A stretch of DNA of 64,000 nucleotides from Xanthomonas sp. CFBP 8443 (GCF_025666195.1 NZ_CP102592.1:3968001-4032000), one strand, 5' to 3'. Shown: positions 24,817 through 33,825, counted from the first letter of the stretch. Numbers and translations are program-made. Notes: generated from the sequence alone by a model not told the origin.

Positions 24817-26769
24817 ATGCGGATGACCGACCACCTCGAAGACCTAGACGCCGTTGCCGACCTGATCCTGCAGCGCATCCCCGGCACGCTGCGCATCGGC
24901 GCGCCGCTGGGCATCGGCAAGCCGCATCGCCTGCTAAACGCGCTGTACGACCGCGTCGCCGCCGATCCGGCGCGGCCGATGCAGCTCTACACCGCGCTGT
25001 CGCTGAACCCACCGCCGGCCGGCGGCGGGCTGGAAGGCCGCTTCGTGCGGCCGTTCGTGCAGCGCCATTTCGGCGAGGATTTCCCGGCGCTCAAGTACGT
25101 GCAGGCGTTGCAGCGCGATGCGCTGCCGGCGCATATCCAGGTCGAGGAGTTCTACATGCAGTCCGGCGCGCTGCTGCACTCGGCACAGGCGCAGCGCGGC
25201 TACACCAGCCTCAACTACACCCATGCCGCCGACGCGGTGGCGCAGCGCGCGCCGAACCTGATCGTGCAGAAGGTGGCGCGCGAACCCGGCGGCACGCGCC
25301 TGTCGTTCTCGTGCAACAACGACATCACCCAGGACACGCTGGACGCGGTGCGCCGGCGCGGCCTGCCGCGGCCGCTGCTGGTCGCCGAGGTCGATCCGCA
25401 GCTGCCGTGGATCGGCGGCAGCGCGGCGGTGGAGCCGTCGTTCTTCGACGTGGTGGCGACGCCGCCGGGTCCGTATCCGCGCCTGTTCGGGCTGCCGCGG
25501 CAACCGGTGGCCGATGCCGACTACGCCATCGGCCTGTACGCGAGCACGCTGGTGCGCGATGGCGGCACACTGCAGATCGGCATCGGCACACTGGCCGACG
25601 CGCTGTGCCACGCGCTGGTGCTGCGGCATACCGACAACGCGCGCTATCGGCAGGTGCTGGCGGCGCTGGATCCGGAACTGGAAACGCACCCGGCGGTGCA
25701 GGAATGCGGCGGACTGGCACCGTTCTCGATCGGCCTGTTCGGCTGCAGCGAAATGCTCAACGAAGGCTTCCGGCAACTGGTCCAGTGCGGCGTGATCCGG
25801 CGCAAGGTGCTCGACGATGCCGCGCTGATGCAGCGCGTGGCCGACGGCAGCGCCAGTGCCGACGACCAGGCGCGGCTGCAGCGCGATGGCGAATACCTGC
25901 AGGGCGCGTTCTACCTCGGCTCGCCCGAGTTCTACGCCTGGCTGCGCGACATGGCGCCGGAGGCATGCGCCGCGATCGGCATGCGGCGGATCAGCGAGAT
26001 CAACCAGCTGTACGGCGGCGAGGCGCTGCGCCGCGCGCAACGGCGCGAGGCGCGCTTCTTCAACTCGTGCATGATGGCCACCGCGCTGGGCGCGGCGGTG
26101 TCCGATGCGCTGGACGACGGCCGCGTGGTGTCCGGCGTGGGCGGCCAGTACAACTTCGTGGCGATGGCGCATGCGCTGGACGACGCGCGCAGCGTGCTGA
26201 TGTTCCGCGCCACCCGCGGCGAGGCGCGCACGCTGCAGTCCAATCTGCGCTGGAACTACGCCCACACCACGATCCCGCGCCACCTGCGCGACATCTACCT
26301 CAACGAATACGGCATCGCCGACCTGCGCGGCATGACCGACGAGGACTGCGCCGTGGCGATGGCCGGCCTGGCCGACGTGGCGTTCCAGCCGGCACTGCTG
26401 CAGCAGGCCAGGCAAGCGCGCAAGCTCGCCGTGGATTTCGTCGCGCCGCGGCACTGGCAGCGCAACCGCGCCGAGCGGGTGCGTGCCGCGCTGGCTCCGT
26501 TCCGCGCCGACGGCACCCTGCCCGACTATCCGCTCGGCAGCGACTTCACCGAGATCGAGCAGCGCCTGCTGCGCGCATTGGCCTGGCTGAAACGCAACAC
26601 CGCCGGCACCGGCGCGAAGCTCGCGACCGTGGCGCGCGCGCTGCTGTCGCGCACCGCCGCCGATCCGGCGTGCCTGCAGCGCATGGCCCTGGATGCGCCG
26701 CGCAGCCTGGGCGAACGCGTGCAGGCGCGGTTGCTCGCCTACGCCCTTCGGCAAACCGAGGCGGGCTGA
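24817..26769 (+). CDS. Acetyl-CoA hydrolase/transferase family protein
   Basis: A 650-residue member of the acetyl-CoA hydrolase/CoA-transferase family, longer than the usual 500-550 residues. Recognisable stretches are 'RIGAPLGIGKPHRLLNALYDRV' near the N-terminus, 'YAIGLYASTLVRDGGTLQIGIGTLADAL' in the middle, and 'SGVGGQYNFVAMAHAL' followed by 'IYLNEYGIADLRGMTDEDCAVAMAGLAD' in the C-terminal catalytic domain. The family moves CoA between acetate/other short acids or hydrolyses acyl-CoA. The extra length is about 100 residues at the C-terminus. Start could be ATG 24817 or 24823; no clear RBS decides. It is monocistronic and divergent from the BlaI operon. Confidence 0.88.
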   Translation: MRMTDHLEDLDAVADLILQRIPGTLRIGAPLGIGKPHRLLNALYDRVAADPARPMQLYTALSLNPPPAGGGLEGRFVRPFVQRHFGEDFPALKYVQALQRDALPAHIQVEEFYMQSGALLHSAQAQRGYTSLNYTHAADAVAQRAPNLIVQKVAREPGGTRLSFSCNNDITQDTLDAVRRRGLPRPLLVAEVDPQLPWIGGSAAVEPSFFDVVATPPGPYPRLFGLPRQPVADADYAIGLYASTLVRDGGTLQIGIGTLADALCHALVLRHTDNARYRQVLAALDPELETHPAVQECGGLAPFSIGLFGCSEMLNEGFRQLVQCGVIRRKVLDDAALMQRVADGSASADDQARLQRDGEYLQGAFYLGSPEFYAWLRDMAPEACAAIGMRRISEINQLYGGEALRRAQRREARFFNSCMMATALGAAVSDALDDGRVVSGVGGQYNFVAMAHALDDARSVLMFRATRGEARTLQSNLRWNYAHTTIPRHLRDIYLNEYGIADLRGMTDEDCAVAMAGLADVAFQPALLQQARQARKLAVDFVAPRHWQRNRAERVRAALAPFRADGTLPDYPLGSDFTEIEQRLLRALAWLKRNTAGTGAKLATVARALLSRTAADPACLQRMALDAPRSLGERVQARLLAYALRQTEAG

Positions 26770-27172
26770 AGCATCAGTATCCCGCCACGGCAGCATGTCG
26801 CTGCCCGAGCCTGTCGGTGCGATTGGGATGGTGCGCGCGGCGATACGAGGGAAGACATGCGCTGGCCGCCGTGTCGGTAACGCTGCCGGCGCAGGCCAGC
26901 GCAGGGAGAAGCATCGCCACCGCCGATGCAGACACGAGCGGAACCCGAGGCGATGCCCGACCCGGCGTCGCCGCTCGCGGCCCGCGGCTCGCGGCTCGCC
27001 GCCGCATCTTGCCGATGGGACGCTCCGCGATACCCCGATGGACGCTCGCGATACGGTGCAGGAGCGCGGCCCGGCAGCCTCGCTGCGCTCCGGTCAGCGG
27101 GGAGCCAGCCATTTCACGCGGGCTAGCCGCAGCGCGTAGGCATGGTGGACGGAATTCCTGCTGGAGTCGCCG
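26770..27172. other. 400-bp intergenic region without a recognisable gene
   Basis: Lies between the acetyl-CoA hydrolase-family gene and the L,D-transpeptidase. All frames give short Arg/Ala/Pro-rich products without RBS or similarity. The right end contains the RBS (TGGAG) of the transpeptidase. It may hold its promoter; no terminator hairpin of quality was found. Confidence 0.5.
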
Positions 27173-28135
27173 ATGTCCCGTCTATCGCTTCCACTCGCCT
27201 GCCTTGCCGTCCTGTTCGCGAGCACGATCGACAGTGCGGCGGCGCAACCGCCCGCCAAAGCCGCCACCGCGCCAGCACCGGCGCCGGACAGCGGCGAGCG
27301 CTCGCTGCTGCGCGCGCAGGTGCTGCTGGACCGCGCGCACTTCTCGCCGGGCGAGATCGACGGCCAGGCTGGCTCCAACCAGCGCCGCGCCGTCTCCGGG
27401 TTCCAGGCCGCGCGCGGCCTGAACGCGAGCGGCGAACTCGACGACGCCACCTGGCAGGCGCTGGCGCAGGACACCGCGCCGGCGCTGGTCGCCTACACGC
27501 TCACCGCCGAGGACGTCGCCGGTCCGTTCCCCAAGATCCCCGAGGACACCGCGGAGAAGGCCACGTTGCCGGCGCTGGGCTACGAATCGGTGGAAGAGCG
27601 CCTGGGCGAGCGCTTCCACGCCGCGCCTGCGCTGCTGCGGGCGCTGAACCCCTCGATCGACTTCGCCCAGGCCGGCGCCAGCGTGCAAGTGCCGAACGTG
27701 CTCGGCACCGCCGCGCTGCCCAAGGCGGCCAAGCTGCTGGTCGACAAGTCCGATTCCACCGTGCGCCTGCTCGACGCCAACGGCGCGATCCTGGCCCAGT
27801 TCCCCGCCTCCACCGGCAGCGAGCACGATCCGCTGCCGATCGGCGAATGGAAGATCAAGGGCGTGGTGCGGCAGCCGACCTTCCACTACAACCCCAAGCT
27901 GTTCTGGGACGCCGACAAGTCGGACAAGAAGGCGACGCTGGCGGCAGGCCCGAACAACCCAGTTGGCGAGGTGTGGATCGACCTGTCCAAGGACCACTAC
28001 GGCCTGCACGGCACGCCGAATCCGGCACGGGTCGGCAAGGCGCAATCGCACGGCTGCGTCCGCCTGACCAATTGGGATGCGCTGACCGTCGCCGCCGCGG
28101 TGAACGCGTCGGTGCCGGTCACCATGCAGGACTGA
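27173..28135 (+). CDS. L,D-transpeptidase with peptidoglycan-binding domain
   Basis: A 320-residue periplasmic enzyme. The signal peptide ends DSAAAQ (about 25). A PG_binding_1-like domain follows ('[39 protein letters not shown]', about 44-85). A YkuD catalytic domain ends with '[24 protein letters not shown]', where Cys295 in SHGCVRLTN is the nucleophile. L,D-transpeptidases make 3-3 crosslinks or attach proteins to peptidoglycan. An M23 peptidase starts 4 bp after the stop, forming a cell-wall remodelling pair. ATG 27173 is preceded by GGAG. Confidence 0.93.
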   Translation: MSRLSLPLACLAVLFASTIDSAAAQPPAKAATAPAPAPDSGERSLLRAQVLLDRAHFSPGEIDGQAGSNQRRAVSGFQAARGLNASGELDDATWQALAQDTAPALVAYTLTAEDVAGPFPKIPEDTAEKATLPALGYESVEERLGERFHAAPALLRALNPSIDFAQAGASVQVPNVLGTAALPKAAKLLVDKSDSTVRLLDANGAILAQFPASTGSEHDPLPIGEWKIKGVVRQPTFHYNPKLFWDADKSDKKATLAAGPNNPVGEVWIDLSKDHYGLHGTPNPARVGKAQSHGCVRLTNWDALTVAAAVNASVPVTMQD

Positions 28136-28139
28136 GCGC

Positions 28140-28847
28140 ATGCGTAGCGTTCCGATCCTGGCATTGCTGGTCGCGGCGGCACTGGGGTACTTGAGCCTGC
28201 GCGGCGGCGTGGTGCAGGTCCGTCCCAGCCCCGTGCCATCGGCCGACAGCGCGGCGCCCGCCACGCCAGAGGCACCCCCCGCTGCCGGGCCGGCAGCGGC
28301 GCAGGCACAACCTGTGGCGACTGCACCATCGCCTCCGTCCGTCGCGGACACCGCGCAGGCTCGACCGGTTGCGGCGCCAGCGAGCGCAGCGGCGCCGGCC
28401 AGCGCATCCGCCGGTCTGCTGATCCCGGTACAGGGCGTGACCGGCGACCAGTTGCAGGACACCTTCACCGACGCCCGCAGCCAGGGCCGCCGCCACGACG
28501 CAATCGACATCCTGGCGCCGGCCGGCACACCGGTGCTGGCGGTCGCCGACGGCAGCGTGGAAAAACTGTTCGACAGCGAGCGCGGCGGGCTGACCGTGTA
28601 CCAGTTCGAGCCCAGCGGCCGCTACGCCTACTACTACGCGCACCTGCAGCGCTATGCGGACGGGCTGGCGGAGAAGCAGGCGATCCGCCGCGGCCAGGTG
28701 ATCGGCTATGTCGGCAGCACCGGCAATGCCGACCCTGGCGCGCCGCACCTGCATTTCGAGATCCACCGGCTCGGCCCGGAAAAGCAGTGGTGGAAGGGCG
28801 AATCGCTCAATCCGTATCCGTTGCTGCGCGGGGAGCGGCAGTTGTAG
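28140..28847 (+). CDS. M23-family (LytM-type) peptidoglycan endopeptidase
   Basis: A 235-residue protein with an N-terminal membrane anchor ('VPILALLVAAALGYLSL', 4-20), a 75-residue Ala/Pro linker and a C-terminal LytM domain. Zinc ligands and catalytic residues are visible: His and Asp of 'RRHDAIDILAPAGTPVLAVADGSV', 'YAYYYAHLQRY', and 'GAPHLHFEIH' (HxH). With both HxxxD and HxH intact it should be an active endopeptidase rather than a degenerate activator. It is 4 bp downstream of the L,D-transpeptidase. The two products probably act together on peptidoglycan crosslinks in the periplasm. Confidence 0.92.
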   Translation: MRSVPILALLVAAALGYLSLRGGVVQVRPSPVPSADSAAPATPEAPPAAGPAAAQAQPVATAPSPPSVADTAQARPVAAPASAAAPASASAGLLIPVQGVTGDQLQDTFTDARSQGRRHDAIDILAPAGTPVLAVADGSVEKLFDSERGGLTVYQFEPSGRYAYYYAHLQRYADGLAEKQAIRRGQVIGYVGSTGNADPGAPHLHFEIHRLGPEKQWWKGESLNPYPLLRGERQL

Positions 28848-29196
28848 CCGAGGGGCCGCCCGAAGACCCCTTGGCGGCCTGCCGCATCTTGGCCTGCTTC
28901 ACTTTGGGGGCCAGCCGGACCGGAAGCATCGAATCCGAGTCGGTTCAGGTCCAGGCCGGCCCCGGCTGGCGTTCGCACCGTGCGCGGCTGGGCTGCTTTC
29001 TCCGAGCAAGCCACGCAGGCCCGGCAGGCCGCCAACCAGCGCCGAGCGGCAGGCACCACGGTGCCTGGCTGGCGTCGGCGACGCGGCGAGCGCTTGAACC
29101 GCAGCGGACCGACAGCCCGGTTTCCGGCATCGCTTCGAAGGTCCGCCCGGCCCGGGATGTCATTCGCGTGTAAAATTGCGCGCTTTGCGCAGAAGC
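28848..29196. other. Intergenic region upstream of the DUF802 cassette
   Basis: About 350 bp with no recognisable gene. A TAAAAT hexamer at 29170-29175 (TGTAAAATTG) is a good -10 candidate about 20 bp before the DUF3348 ATG, giving a very short leader. This suggests the four-gene cassette has its own promoter, separate from the peptidase pair upstream. Confidence 0.45.
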
Positions 29197-29934
29197 ATGG
29201 CGAAAGCTCCTCCACGGCCGCCTGTCCCGGGCCCGGCGTTCATTCGCCTCCTCGCACGTCTCAGCGACGCCGACATGGCGCCGTCCAGCCCCGCACTGGC
29301 CGATCGCCTCGGCCAATGGATCGACTGGACGCGTGCCGTCGCCGTGTCCAGGGCGCTGGACGGCAAGCTGCCTGCCATCGACGACGACGCGCCCTTCGAG
29401 AGCACCGACGAGCACGAATGCGCGCGGGTGCGCGGCGCGCTGGAGGAGGCCATCTGCGCCGATCCGGCCACGGGCGCCGGCAAAGCTCGGGGCGCCGGAC
29501 ATGGCCATGGCGCCGACGCGACCGCGCCGATCGACTATGCGCCGTTCCGCGAGCGCTACCTGTCGCTGCAGCGGGCGATGCTGACCGCCACCGGCCGCCT
29601 GCGCGGCCAGCTGCGCGACACGCTGGCGCGGTCCTCGGCCGACATGGCGCGGCTGGCGGAGGTGGACGCGGTCATGGAGTCGACCCTGAGCCCGCGCGAG
29701 CAGACCCTGCTGGCCGCGGTCCCGACGCTGCTGGGACACCATTTCGAACGCCTGCGCGAGGCCGGGCACCCGCCGCCGGCCGACGCGCAGCCGCCGGACA
29801 CCGCCTCCCAGGCCGCGCGCGCCGGCGCCTGGCTGGACGTGTTCCGCCAGGACATGCGCAGCGTGCTGCGCGCCGAGCTGGACGTCCGCTTCCATCCCAT
29901 CGAAGGGCTGCTCGCAGCGCTTCGCACCCGCTGA
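29197..29934 (+). CDS. DUF3348-family protein, first gene of the DUF802 motor-like cassette
   Basis: A 245-residue cytoplasmic protein without signal peptide or membrane segment. 'AFIRLLARLSDADMAPSSPALADRLGQWIDWTRAVAVSRAL' and 'DYAPFRERYLSLQRAMLTATGRLRGQLRDTL' are the conserved helical parts of DUF3348. The C-terminal 'AGAWLDVFRQDMRSVLRAELDVRFHPIEGLLAAL' is another helix pair. A His/Gly linker separates halves. ATG 29197 is used rather than TTG 29176, which overlaps the -10 candidate. It is 10 bp upstream of the MotA-like gene. DUF3348 and DUF2894 occur beside DUF802 genes in Xanthomonas/Burkholderia; function is unknown. Confidence 0.8.
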   Translation: MAKAPPRPPVPGPAFIRLLARLSDADMAPSSPALADRLGQWIDWTRAVAVSRALDGKLPAIDDDAPFESTDEHECARVRGALEEAICADPATGAGKARGAGHGHGADATAPIDYAPFRERYLSLQRAMLTATGRLRGQLRDTLARSSADMARLAEVDAVMESTLSPREQTLLAAVPTLLGHHFERLREAGHPPPADAQPPDTASQAARAGAWLDVFRQDMRSVLRAELDVRFHPIEGLLAALRTR

Positions 29935-29944
29935 CCGAGACGAC

Positions 29945-32281
29945 ATGTTCAAGACCATCTTCCATTCCATCGTCTTCCTTGCCGGCCTCGCCGCCGTGTG
30001 CTGGATCGGCGTGGGCTACCTCGGCTCCAACCCGCTGGGCGCCAGCTTCGCGCTGCTGATCGGCGCGTGCTACGTGGCCGGCGCGCTGGAGCTGTACCGC
30101 TACCGGCAAGCAACCGCCAGCCTCGCCCATGCCGTGACCGAAGCCAGTGCGGCGCAGGCCGACCTGGGCGGCTGGCTCGCGCGCCTGGATCCGAGCCTGC
30201 GCAACGCGGTGCGCCTGCGCATCGAGGGCGAGCGCGTTGCCTTGCCAGCACCGGGGCTGACCCCGTACCTGGTCGGCCTGCTGGTCCTGCTGGGCATGCT
30301 GGGTACCTTCCTGGGCATGATGGCGACGCTGCGCGGCACCGGCCTGGCGCTGGAAAGCGCGACCGACCTGCAGGCCATCCGCGACTCGCTGGCCGCGCCG
30401 GTCAAGGGCCTGGGCTTCGCGTTCGGCACCTCGATCGCCGGCGTGGCCAGTTCGGCGATGCTCGGCCTGCTCGCCGCGCTGTGCCGGCGCGAGCGCTCGC
30501 AGGCGGTGCAAGCGCTCGACCTGCAGATCGCGACCACCCTGCACACCCATTCGCAAGCGTTCCAGCGCAGCGAAGCGTTCAAGCTGCTGCAACGGCAGAC
30601 CGAGCTGATGCCGGCGCTGATCGACCGGCTGCAGGCGATGGCGGCGGGCATCGAGCAACAGGGCGCCGCCAGCGGCGACCGGCTGGCGAGCCATCAGGAC
30701 GCCTTCCACGCCCGGACCGAGGCCGCCTACACGCGCCTGGCCGGCGCGGTGGAGCAGTCGCTGCAGGCCGGGGTCGCCGAAAACGCGCGCGCGCTCGGCG
30801 CCGCGCTGCAGCCGGTGGTGCAGGCCACGCTGGCCGGCCTGGCGCGCGAAACCGCCACGCTGCACGAGCGCGTCGAACACGCCGTGCAGCGGCAGCTGGA
30901 CGGCCTGACGTCCGGCTTCGAAACCGCCGCTGCGCGCGCTGCGCAGACCTGGGACGCCGCACTGGCGGGGCAACGCGGCACCAACGAGGCGCTGGTCCAG
31001 GATCTGCGCAGCGCGCTGGAGGGTGCCGGCGACAGCTTCGCGACGCGCTCGGCCGGGCTGCTGGATGCCGTGTCGGCGCGCCTGGACGCGACCGCGGACG
31101 GCGCCAAACAGGCATGGCACGAGGCGCTGTCGCGCCAGGAAGACCTCAACGACCGCCTGGCGGCGCGCAATGCGCAAGCGCTGGACGCGATCGCGGTGCG
31201 CCTGGACGCCACCGCCGACGGCGCGAAGCAGGCCTGGAGCGACGCGCTGTCGCGCCAGGAGGAGATCAACGCGCAATTGGCGGCGCGCAACGCACAGGCG
31301 CTGGACGCGATCTCGGCGCGCCTGGACGCCACCGCGGACGCCGCCAAGCAAGCCTGGAACGATGCCCTGTCGCGCCAGGAGCAGGTCAACACGGCTCTGG
31401 CCGAGCGCAACGCGCAGGCGCTGAGCGAAGCCGCCACGACGCTGGAAGAACGCGCGGCGGCGCTGGTCGCGGTCATGCAGCAAGCGCATGCGCAGCTGCA
31501 GGACGCGCTGCAGGCACGCGACCAGGCGCGCCTGGCCGCGTGGGCGGACACGTTCGCCACCATGGTCGCCGGCTTGAATGCGGAGTGGGAACGCAACAGC
31601 GCGCACAGCGCGCAGCGCCAGCAGGAGATCTGCGACACGCTCGAACGCACCGCAGCCGCGATCGCGGCGCAGACCCAGGCGCATGCCAGCGAGACCATCG
31701 CCGAGATCTCGCGCCTGGTGCAGACCGCCTCCGAAGCGCCGAAGGCCGCCGCCGACGTCGTCGCCGAGCTGCGCCAGAAGCTCTCCGAGAGCATGGTCCG
31801 CGATACCGCCATGCTGGAAGAGCGCAGCCGCCTGCTGGACACGCTGCACACGCTGCTCGATGCGGTGAACCACGCGTCCACCGAGCAACGCACGGCGGTG
31901 GACGCGCTGGTCACCACCTCGGCGGATCTGCTCGACCGCGTCGGCACCCGCTTCACCGACCACATCGAGGCCGAGACCGGCAAGCTCGAATCGGTCGCCG
32001 CGCAGGTCGCGGTCGGCGCCACCGAAGTGGCGAGCCTGGGCGATGCGTTCGGTGGCGCGGTGGAGGCGTTCGGCCAGTCGAACGCGGCGCTGCTGGAGCG
32101 CCTGCAGGGCATCGAACAGGCGCTGGACAAGTCGCTGGCGCGCAGCGACGAGCAGTTGGCCTACTACGTGGCCCAGGCGCGTGAAGTGATCGACCTGAGC
32201 ATGCTGTCGCAGAAGCAGATCATCGAGGAACTGCGCCAGCTGCCCGGCCAGCATGGCCACGGCGGGGCCGAAGCGGCATGA
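29945..32281 (+). CDS. DUF802 protein: MotA/ExbB-like membrane domain with a ~600-residue coiled-coil tail
   Basis: A 778-residue protein. Four hydrophobic helices lie at about 5-26, 33-50, 106-129 and 156-179. TM3-TM4 carry the MotA/TolQ/ExbB pattern: 'YLVGLLVLLGMLGTFLGMMATL', a cytoplasmic-facing loop, then 'LGFAFGTSIAGVASSAMLG'. Residues 180-778 form an Ala/Gln/Glu/Arg-rich, Pro-poor helical tail, most likely a very long coiled coil. It includes three 40-residue tandem repeats (379-498). DUF802 is, as I recall, defined on such repeats. The stop overlaps the next gene by 4 nt. With the Asp-bearing MotB-like partner, it looks like the stator ring of an ion-driven machine; this is inference. 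Confidence 0.85.
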   Translation: MFKTIFHSIVFLAGLAAVCWIGVGYLGSNPLGASFALLIGACYVAGALELYRYRQATASLAHAVTEASAAQADLGGWLARLDPSLRNAVRLRIEGERVALPAPGLTPYLVGLLVLLGMLGTFLGMMATLRGTGLALESATDLQAIRDSLAAPVKGLGFAFGTSIAGVASSAMLGLLAALCRRERSQAVQALDLQIATTLHTHSQAFQRSEAFKLLQRQTELMPALIDRLQAMAAGIEQQGAASGDRLASHQDAFHARTEAAYTRLAGAVEQSLQAGVAENARALGAALQPVVQATLAGLARETATLHERVEHAVQRQLDGLTSGFETAAARAAQTWDAALAGQRGTNEALVQDLRSALEGAGDSFATRSAGLLDAVSARLDATADGAKQAWHEALSRQEDLNDRLAARNAQALDAIAVRLDATADGAKQAWSDALSRQEEINAQLAARNAQALDAISARLDATADAAKQAWNDALSRQEQVNTALAERNAQALSEAATTLEERAAALVAVMQQAHAQLQDALQARDQARLAAWADTFATMVAGLNAEWERNSAHSAQRQQEICDTLERTAAAIAAQTQAHASETIAEISRLVQTASEAPKAAADVVAELRQKLSESMVRDTAMLEERSRLLDTLHTLLDAVNHASTEQRTAVDALVTTSADLLDRVGTRFTDHIEAETGKLESVAAQVAVGATEVASLGDAFGGAVEAFGQSNAALLERLQGIEQALDKSLARSDEQLAYYVAQAREVIDLSMLSQKQIIEELRQLPGQHGHGGAEAA
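31079..31438 (+). repeat. Three in-frame 120-bp tandem repeats in the coiled-coil tail
   Basis: Units start at 31079, 31199 and 31319. Each encodes a 40-residue unit of the form RLDATADGAKQAW..ALSRQE..N..LAARNAQALDAI. The DNA copies are highly similar over the first 60 bp; the third degenerates at its end. The exact 120-bp period keeps frame and helical phase, consistent with length variation of the tail by unequal recombination. Confidence 0.88.
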
Positions 32282-32928
32282 GCGACGGGCTGGAACTCGA
32301 CACCGAGGCCGGCACCCCGATCTGGGCGGTGTTCGGCGACCTGATGTCGGTGCTGCTGGGCGCGTTCGTGCTGATCCTGATCGGCGTGATCGGCGTGCAA
32401 CTGCAGCTGTCGAACAAGCTCGACGAGGAAGTCAGGCAGCGCCAGGCCGAGGCGCGGCAGCGCAAGACCCTGGAACAGGCGCTGGCCGCGCCGCTCGCGG
32501 CAGGCCGAGTGACGTTGGTCGACGGCCGCATCGGCATCCGCGGCAGCGTGCTGTTCGCGCTCAATTCCGACCAGTTGCAGCCCGAGGGACGCGAGGTGCT
32601 GAAGAGCCTGGCCGCGCCATTGGCCGGCTACCTGAAGGCGCGCGGCGAGATCCTGATGGTGAGCGGCTTCACCGACGACCGCCAGGTCCGCGACAGCAAC
32701 CGCCAGTTCGCCGACAACTGGGAACTGTCGGCGCAGCGCGCGCTGACCGTGACCCGCGCGCTGATCGACGAAGGCGTGCCGGCCGACGCGGTGTTCGCCG
32801 CCGCGTTCGGCGCGCAGCAACCGGTGAGCCCGAACACCGACGAGGCCGGACGCGCCAGCAACCGGCGCGTGGAAATGGCGCCGCTGCCCAAGCTGTCCAA
32901 GTCCGCCCCGATCCCGCATGCGCGCTGA
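32278..32928 (+). CDS. MotB/TolR-like membrane protein with OmpA peptidoglycan-binding domain
   Basis: A 216-residue protein with a single N-terminal transmembrane helix, 'PIWAVFGDLMSVLLGAFVLILIGVIGVQLQ' (14-43). Asp21 sits at its cytoplasmic edge, the position of the proton-binding Asp of MotB/TolR/ExbD. A coiled linker (about 45-75) leads to an OmpA-like domain: 'SVLFALNSDQLQPEGREVLKSLA', 'GFTDDRQ', 'ELSAQRALTVTRALIDEG', 'EAGRASNRRVEM'. The peptidoglycan-binding Asp and Arg are present. It overlaps the DUF802 gene by 4 nt and DUF2894 by 11 nt. Likely the rotor/stator plug that anchors the DUF802 ring to the cell wall. Confidence 0.88.
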   Translation: MSDGLELDTEAGTPIWAVFGDLMSVLLGAFVLILIGVIGVQLQLSNKLDEEVRQRQAEARQRKTLEQALAAPLAAGRVTLVDGRIGIRGSVLFALNSDQLQPEGREVLKSLAAPLAGYLKARGEILMVSGFTDDRQVRDSNRQFADNWELSAQRALTVTRALIDEGVPADAVFAAAFGAQQPVSPNTDEAGRASNRRVEMAPLPKLSKSAPIPHAR

Positions 32929-33598
32929 CGCAACGACGGCGAGCGAACGGATCGCGGCGTGGCGCGCGCAGCATGGCGGGCGCCTGGACCCGCTGCGCGT
33001 GCGCTTCATCGAAGCGCTGGCGCGGCGCGCCGATGCCCACCAGGGCGAAGCGCGGCGCCTGCTCGACCAGAAGCTGTCCGCGCTGCTCGACGCCTATGCC
33101 GACGACGTGGCCAGGATGCCGGCCGCGGCGGGCGATGCCGATGGCAGTGCCGGTGTCCATGCCGACGTCCATGCCACTGCCAGTGCCGAGACCGCGCCCA
33201 CCGCCACGCGCGGCCCGCTCGGCGAACTGCTGGATATCTTCGCTAGCGACGCAACGCACGATCCCGCCGGCGCCGCGGCACCGGCGTTCGCGTCGTTGCC
33301 CGCACTCGACGACGCGCGCCGGCTGTGGACCGAATTGCGCAGCCGCAGCCAGCTGCGGCAATCGCTGCAACAGGCGCCGTCCGATGCCGGCCCGCTGAAT
33401 TCCGGCGTGCTGGTGCACCGCTCGCTGGCGCTGATGCGCACGCTGTCGCCGGGCTATCTGCAGCACTTCCTGGCCTACGTCGATGCGCTGTCGTGGCTGC
33501 AGCAACTGCGCGACGGCGGCGCGCTGGCGGCACAGCCCACCTCCAGCGCCGCGATCGGCAAGAAGCCGACCCGCGCCAAGCCGCGCAAGCGCAGCTGA
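32918..33598 (+). CDS. DUF2894-family protein, last gene of the DUF802 cassette
   Basis: A 226-residue cytoplasmic protein with no signal peptide or membrane helix. 'ERIAAWRAQHGGRLDPLRVRFIEALARRADAHQGEARRLLDQKLSALLDAY' forms an N-terminal helical region. The conserved C-terminal part 'RRLWTELRSRSQLRQSLQQAPSDAGPLNSGVLVHRSLALMRTLSPGYLQHFLAYVDALSWLQQL' is the DUF2894 core. A low-complexity Ala/His/Asp linker and a basic Lys/Arg tail (KKPTRAKPRKRS) flank it. The start overlaps the OmpA-like gene by 11 nt, so it is cotranslated. The tail could bind nucleic acid or acidic partners. Function unknown. Confidence 0.82.
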   Translation: MRADATTASERIAAWRAQHGGRLDPLRVRFIEALARRADAHQGEARRLLDQKLSALLDAYADDVARMPAAAGDADGSAGVHADVHATASAETAPTATRGPLGELLDIFASDATHDPAGAAAPAFASLPALDDARRLWTELRSRSQLRQSLQQAPSDAGPLNSGVLVHRSLALMRTLSPGYLQHFLAYVDALSWLQQLRDGGALAAQPTSSAAIGKKPTRAKPRKRS

Positions 33599-33667
33599 AA
33601 GCGGGTCACGCGCTTACCGCCATGCGCTGTCTGGCGCATCGGTCCGATCGCACCGATAACGCTCCCT

Positions 33668-33735
33668 TGTAGGAGCGGCTTCAGCCGCGACAGGATCTAT
33701 CGGTAACGCCTGTCGCGGCTGAAGCCGCTCCTACA
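33668..33735. repeat. REP-like hairpin, second full copy
   Basis: Arms 33668-33694 and 33709-33735 are identical in sequence to those at 10102-10169, with a 14-nt loop whose sequence is the reverse complement of the other copy's loop. It lies between the convergent DUF2894 and transketolase genes and may terminate DUF2894. Confidence 0.88.
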
Positions 33736-33777
33736 GGTGATCATCCGACTACGCGACGGCGCAGGCACGCGCACATG

Positions 33778-33803
33778 AAAAAGGCCGGCTTGCGCCGGCC
33801 TTT
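33778..33803 (-). terminator. Intrinsic terminator of transketolase
   Basis: AAAGGCCGGC-ttgc-GCCGGCCTTT, followed on the minus strand by TTTTT. It lies about 22 bp after the tkt stop codon. Confidence 0.88.
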
Positions 33804-33825
33804 CCGCTCACATACCCGTAGCGTC

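Noticed and set aside
29672-32260. Long open frame antisense to the DUF802 gene
   Set aside because: Arises from high-GC third-position bias opposite a real gene; translation is Arg/Ala/Gln-rich without signal or family motifs.
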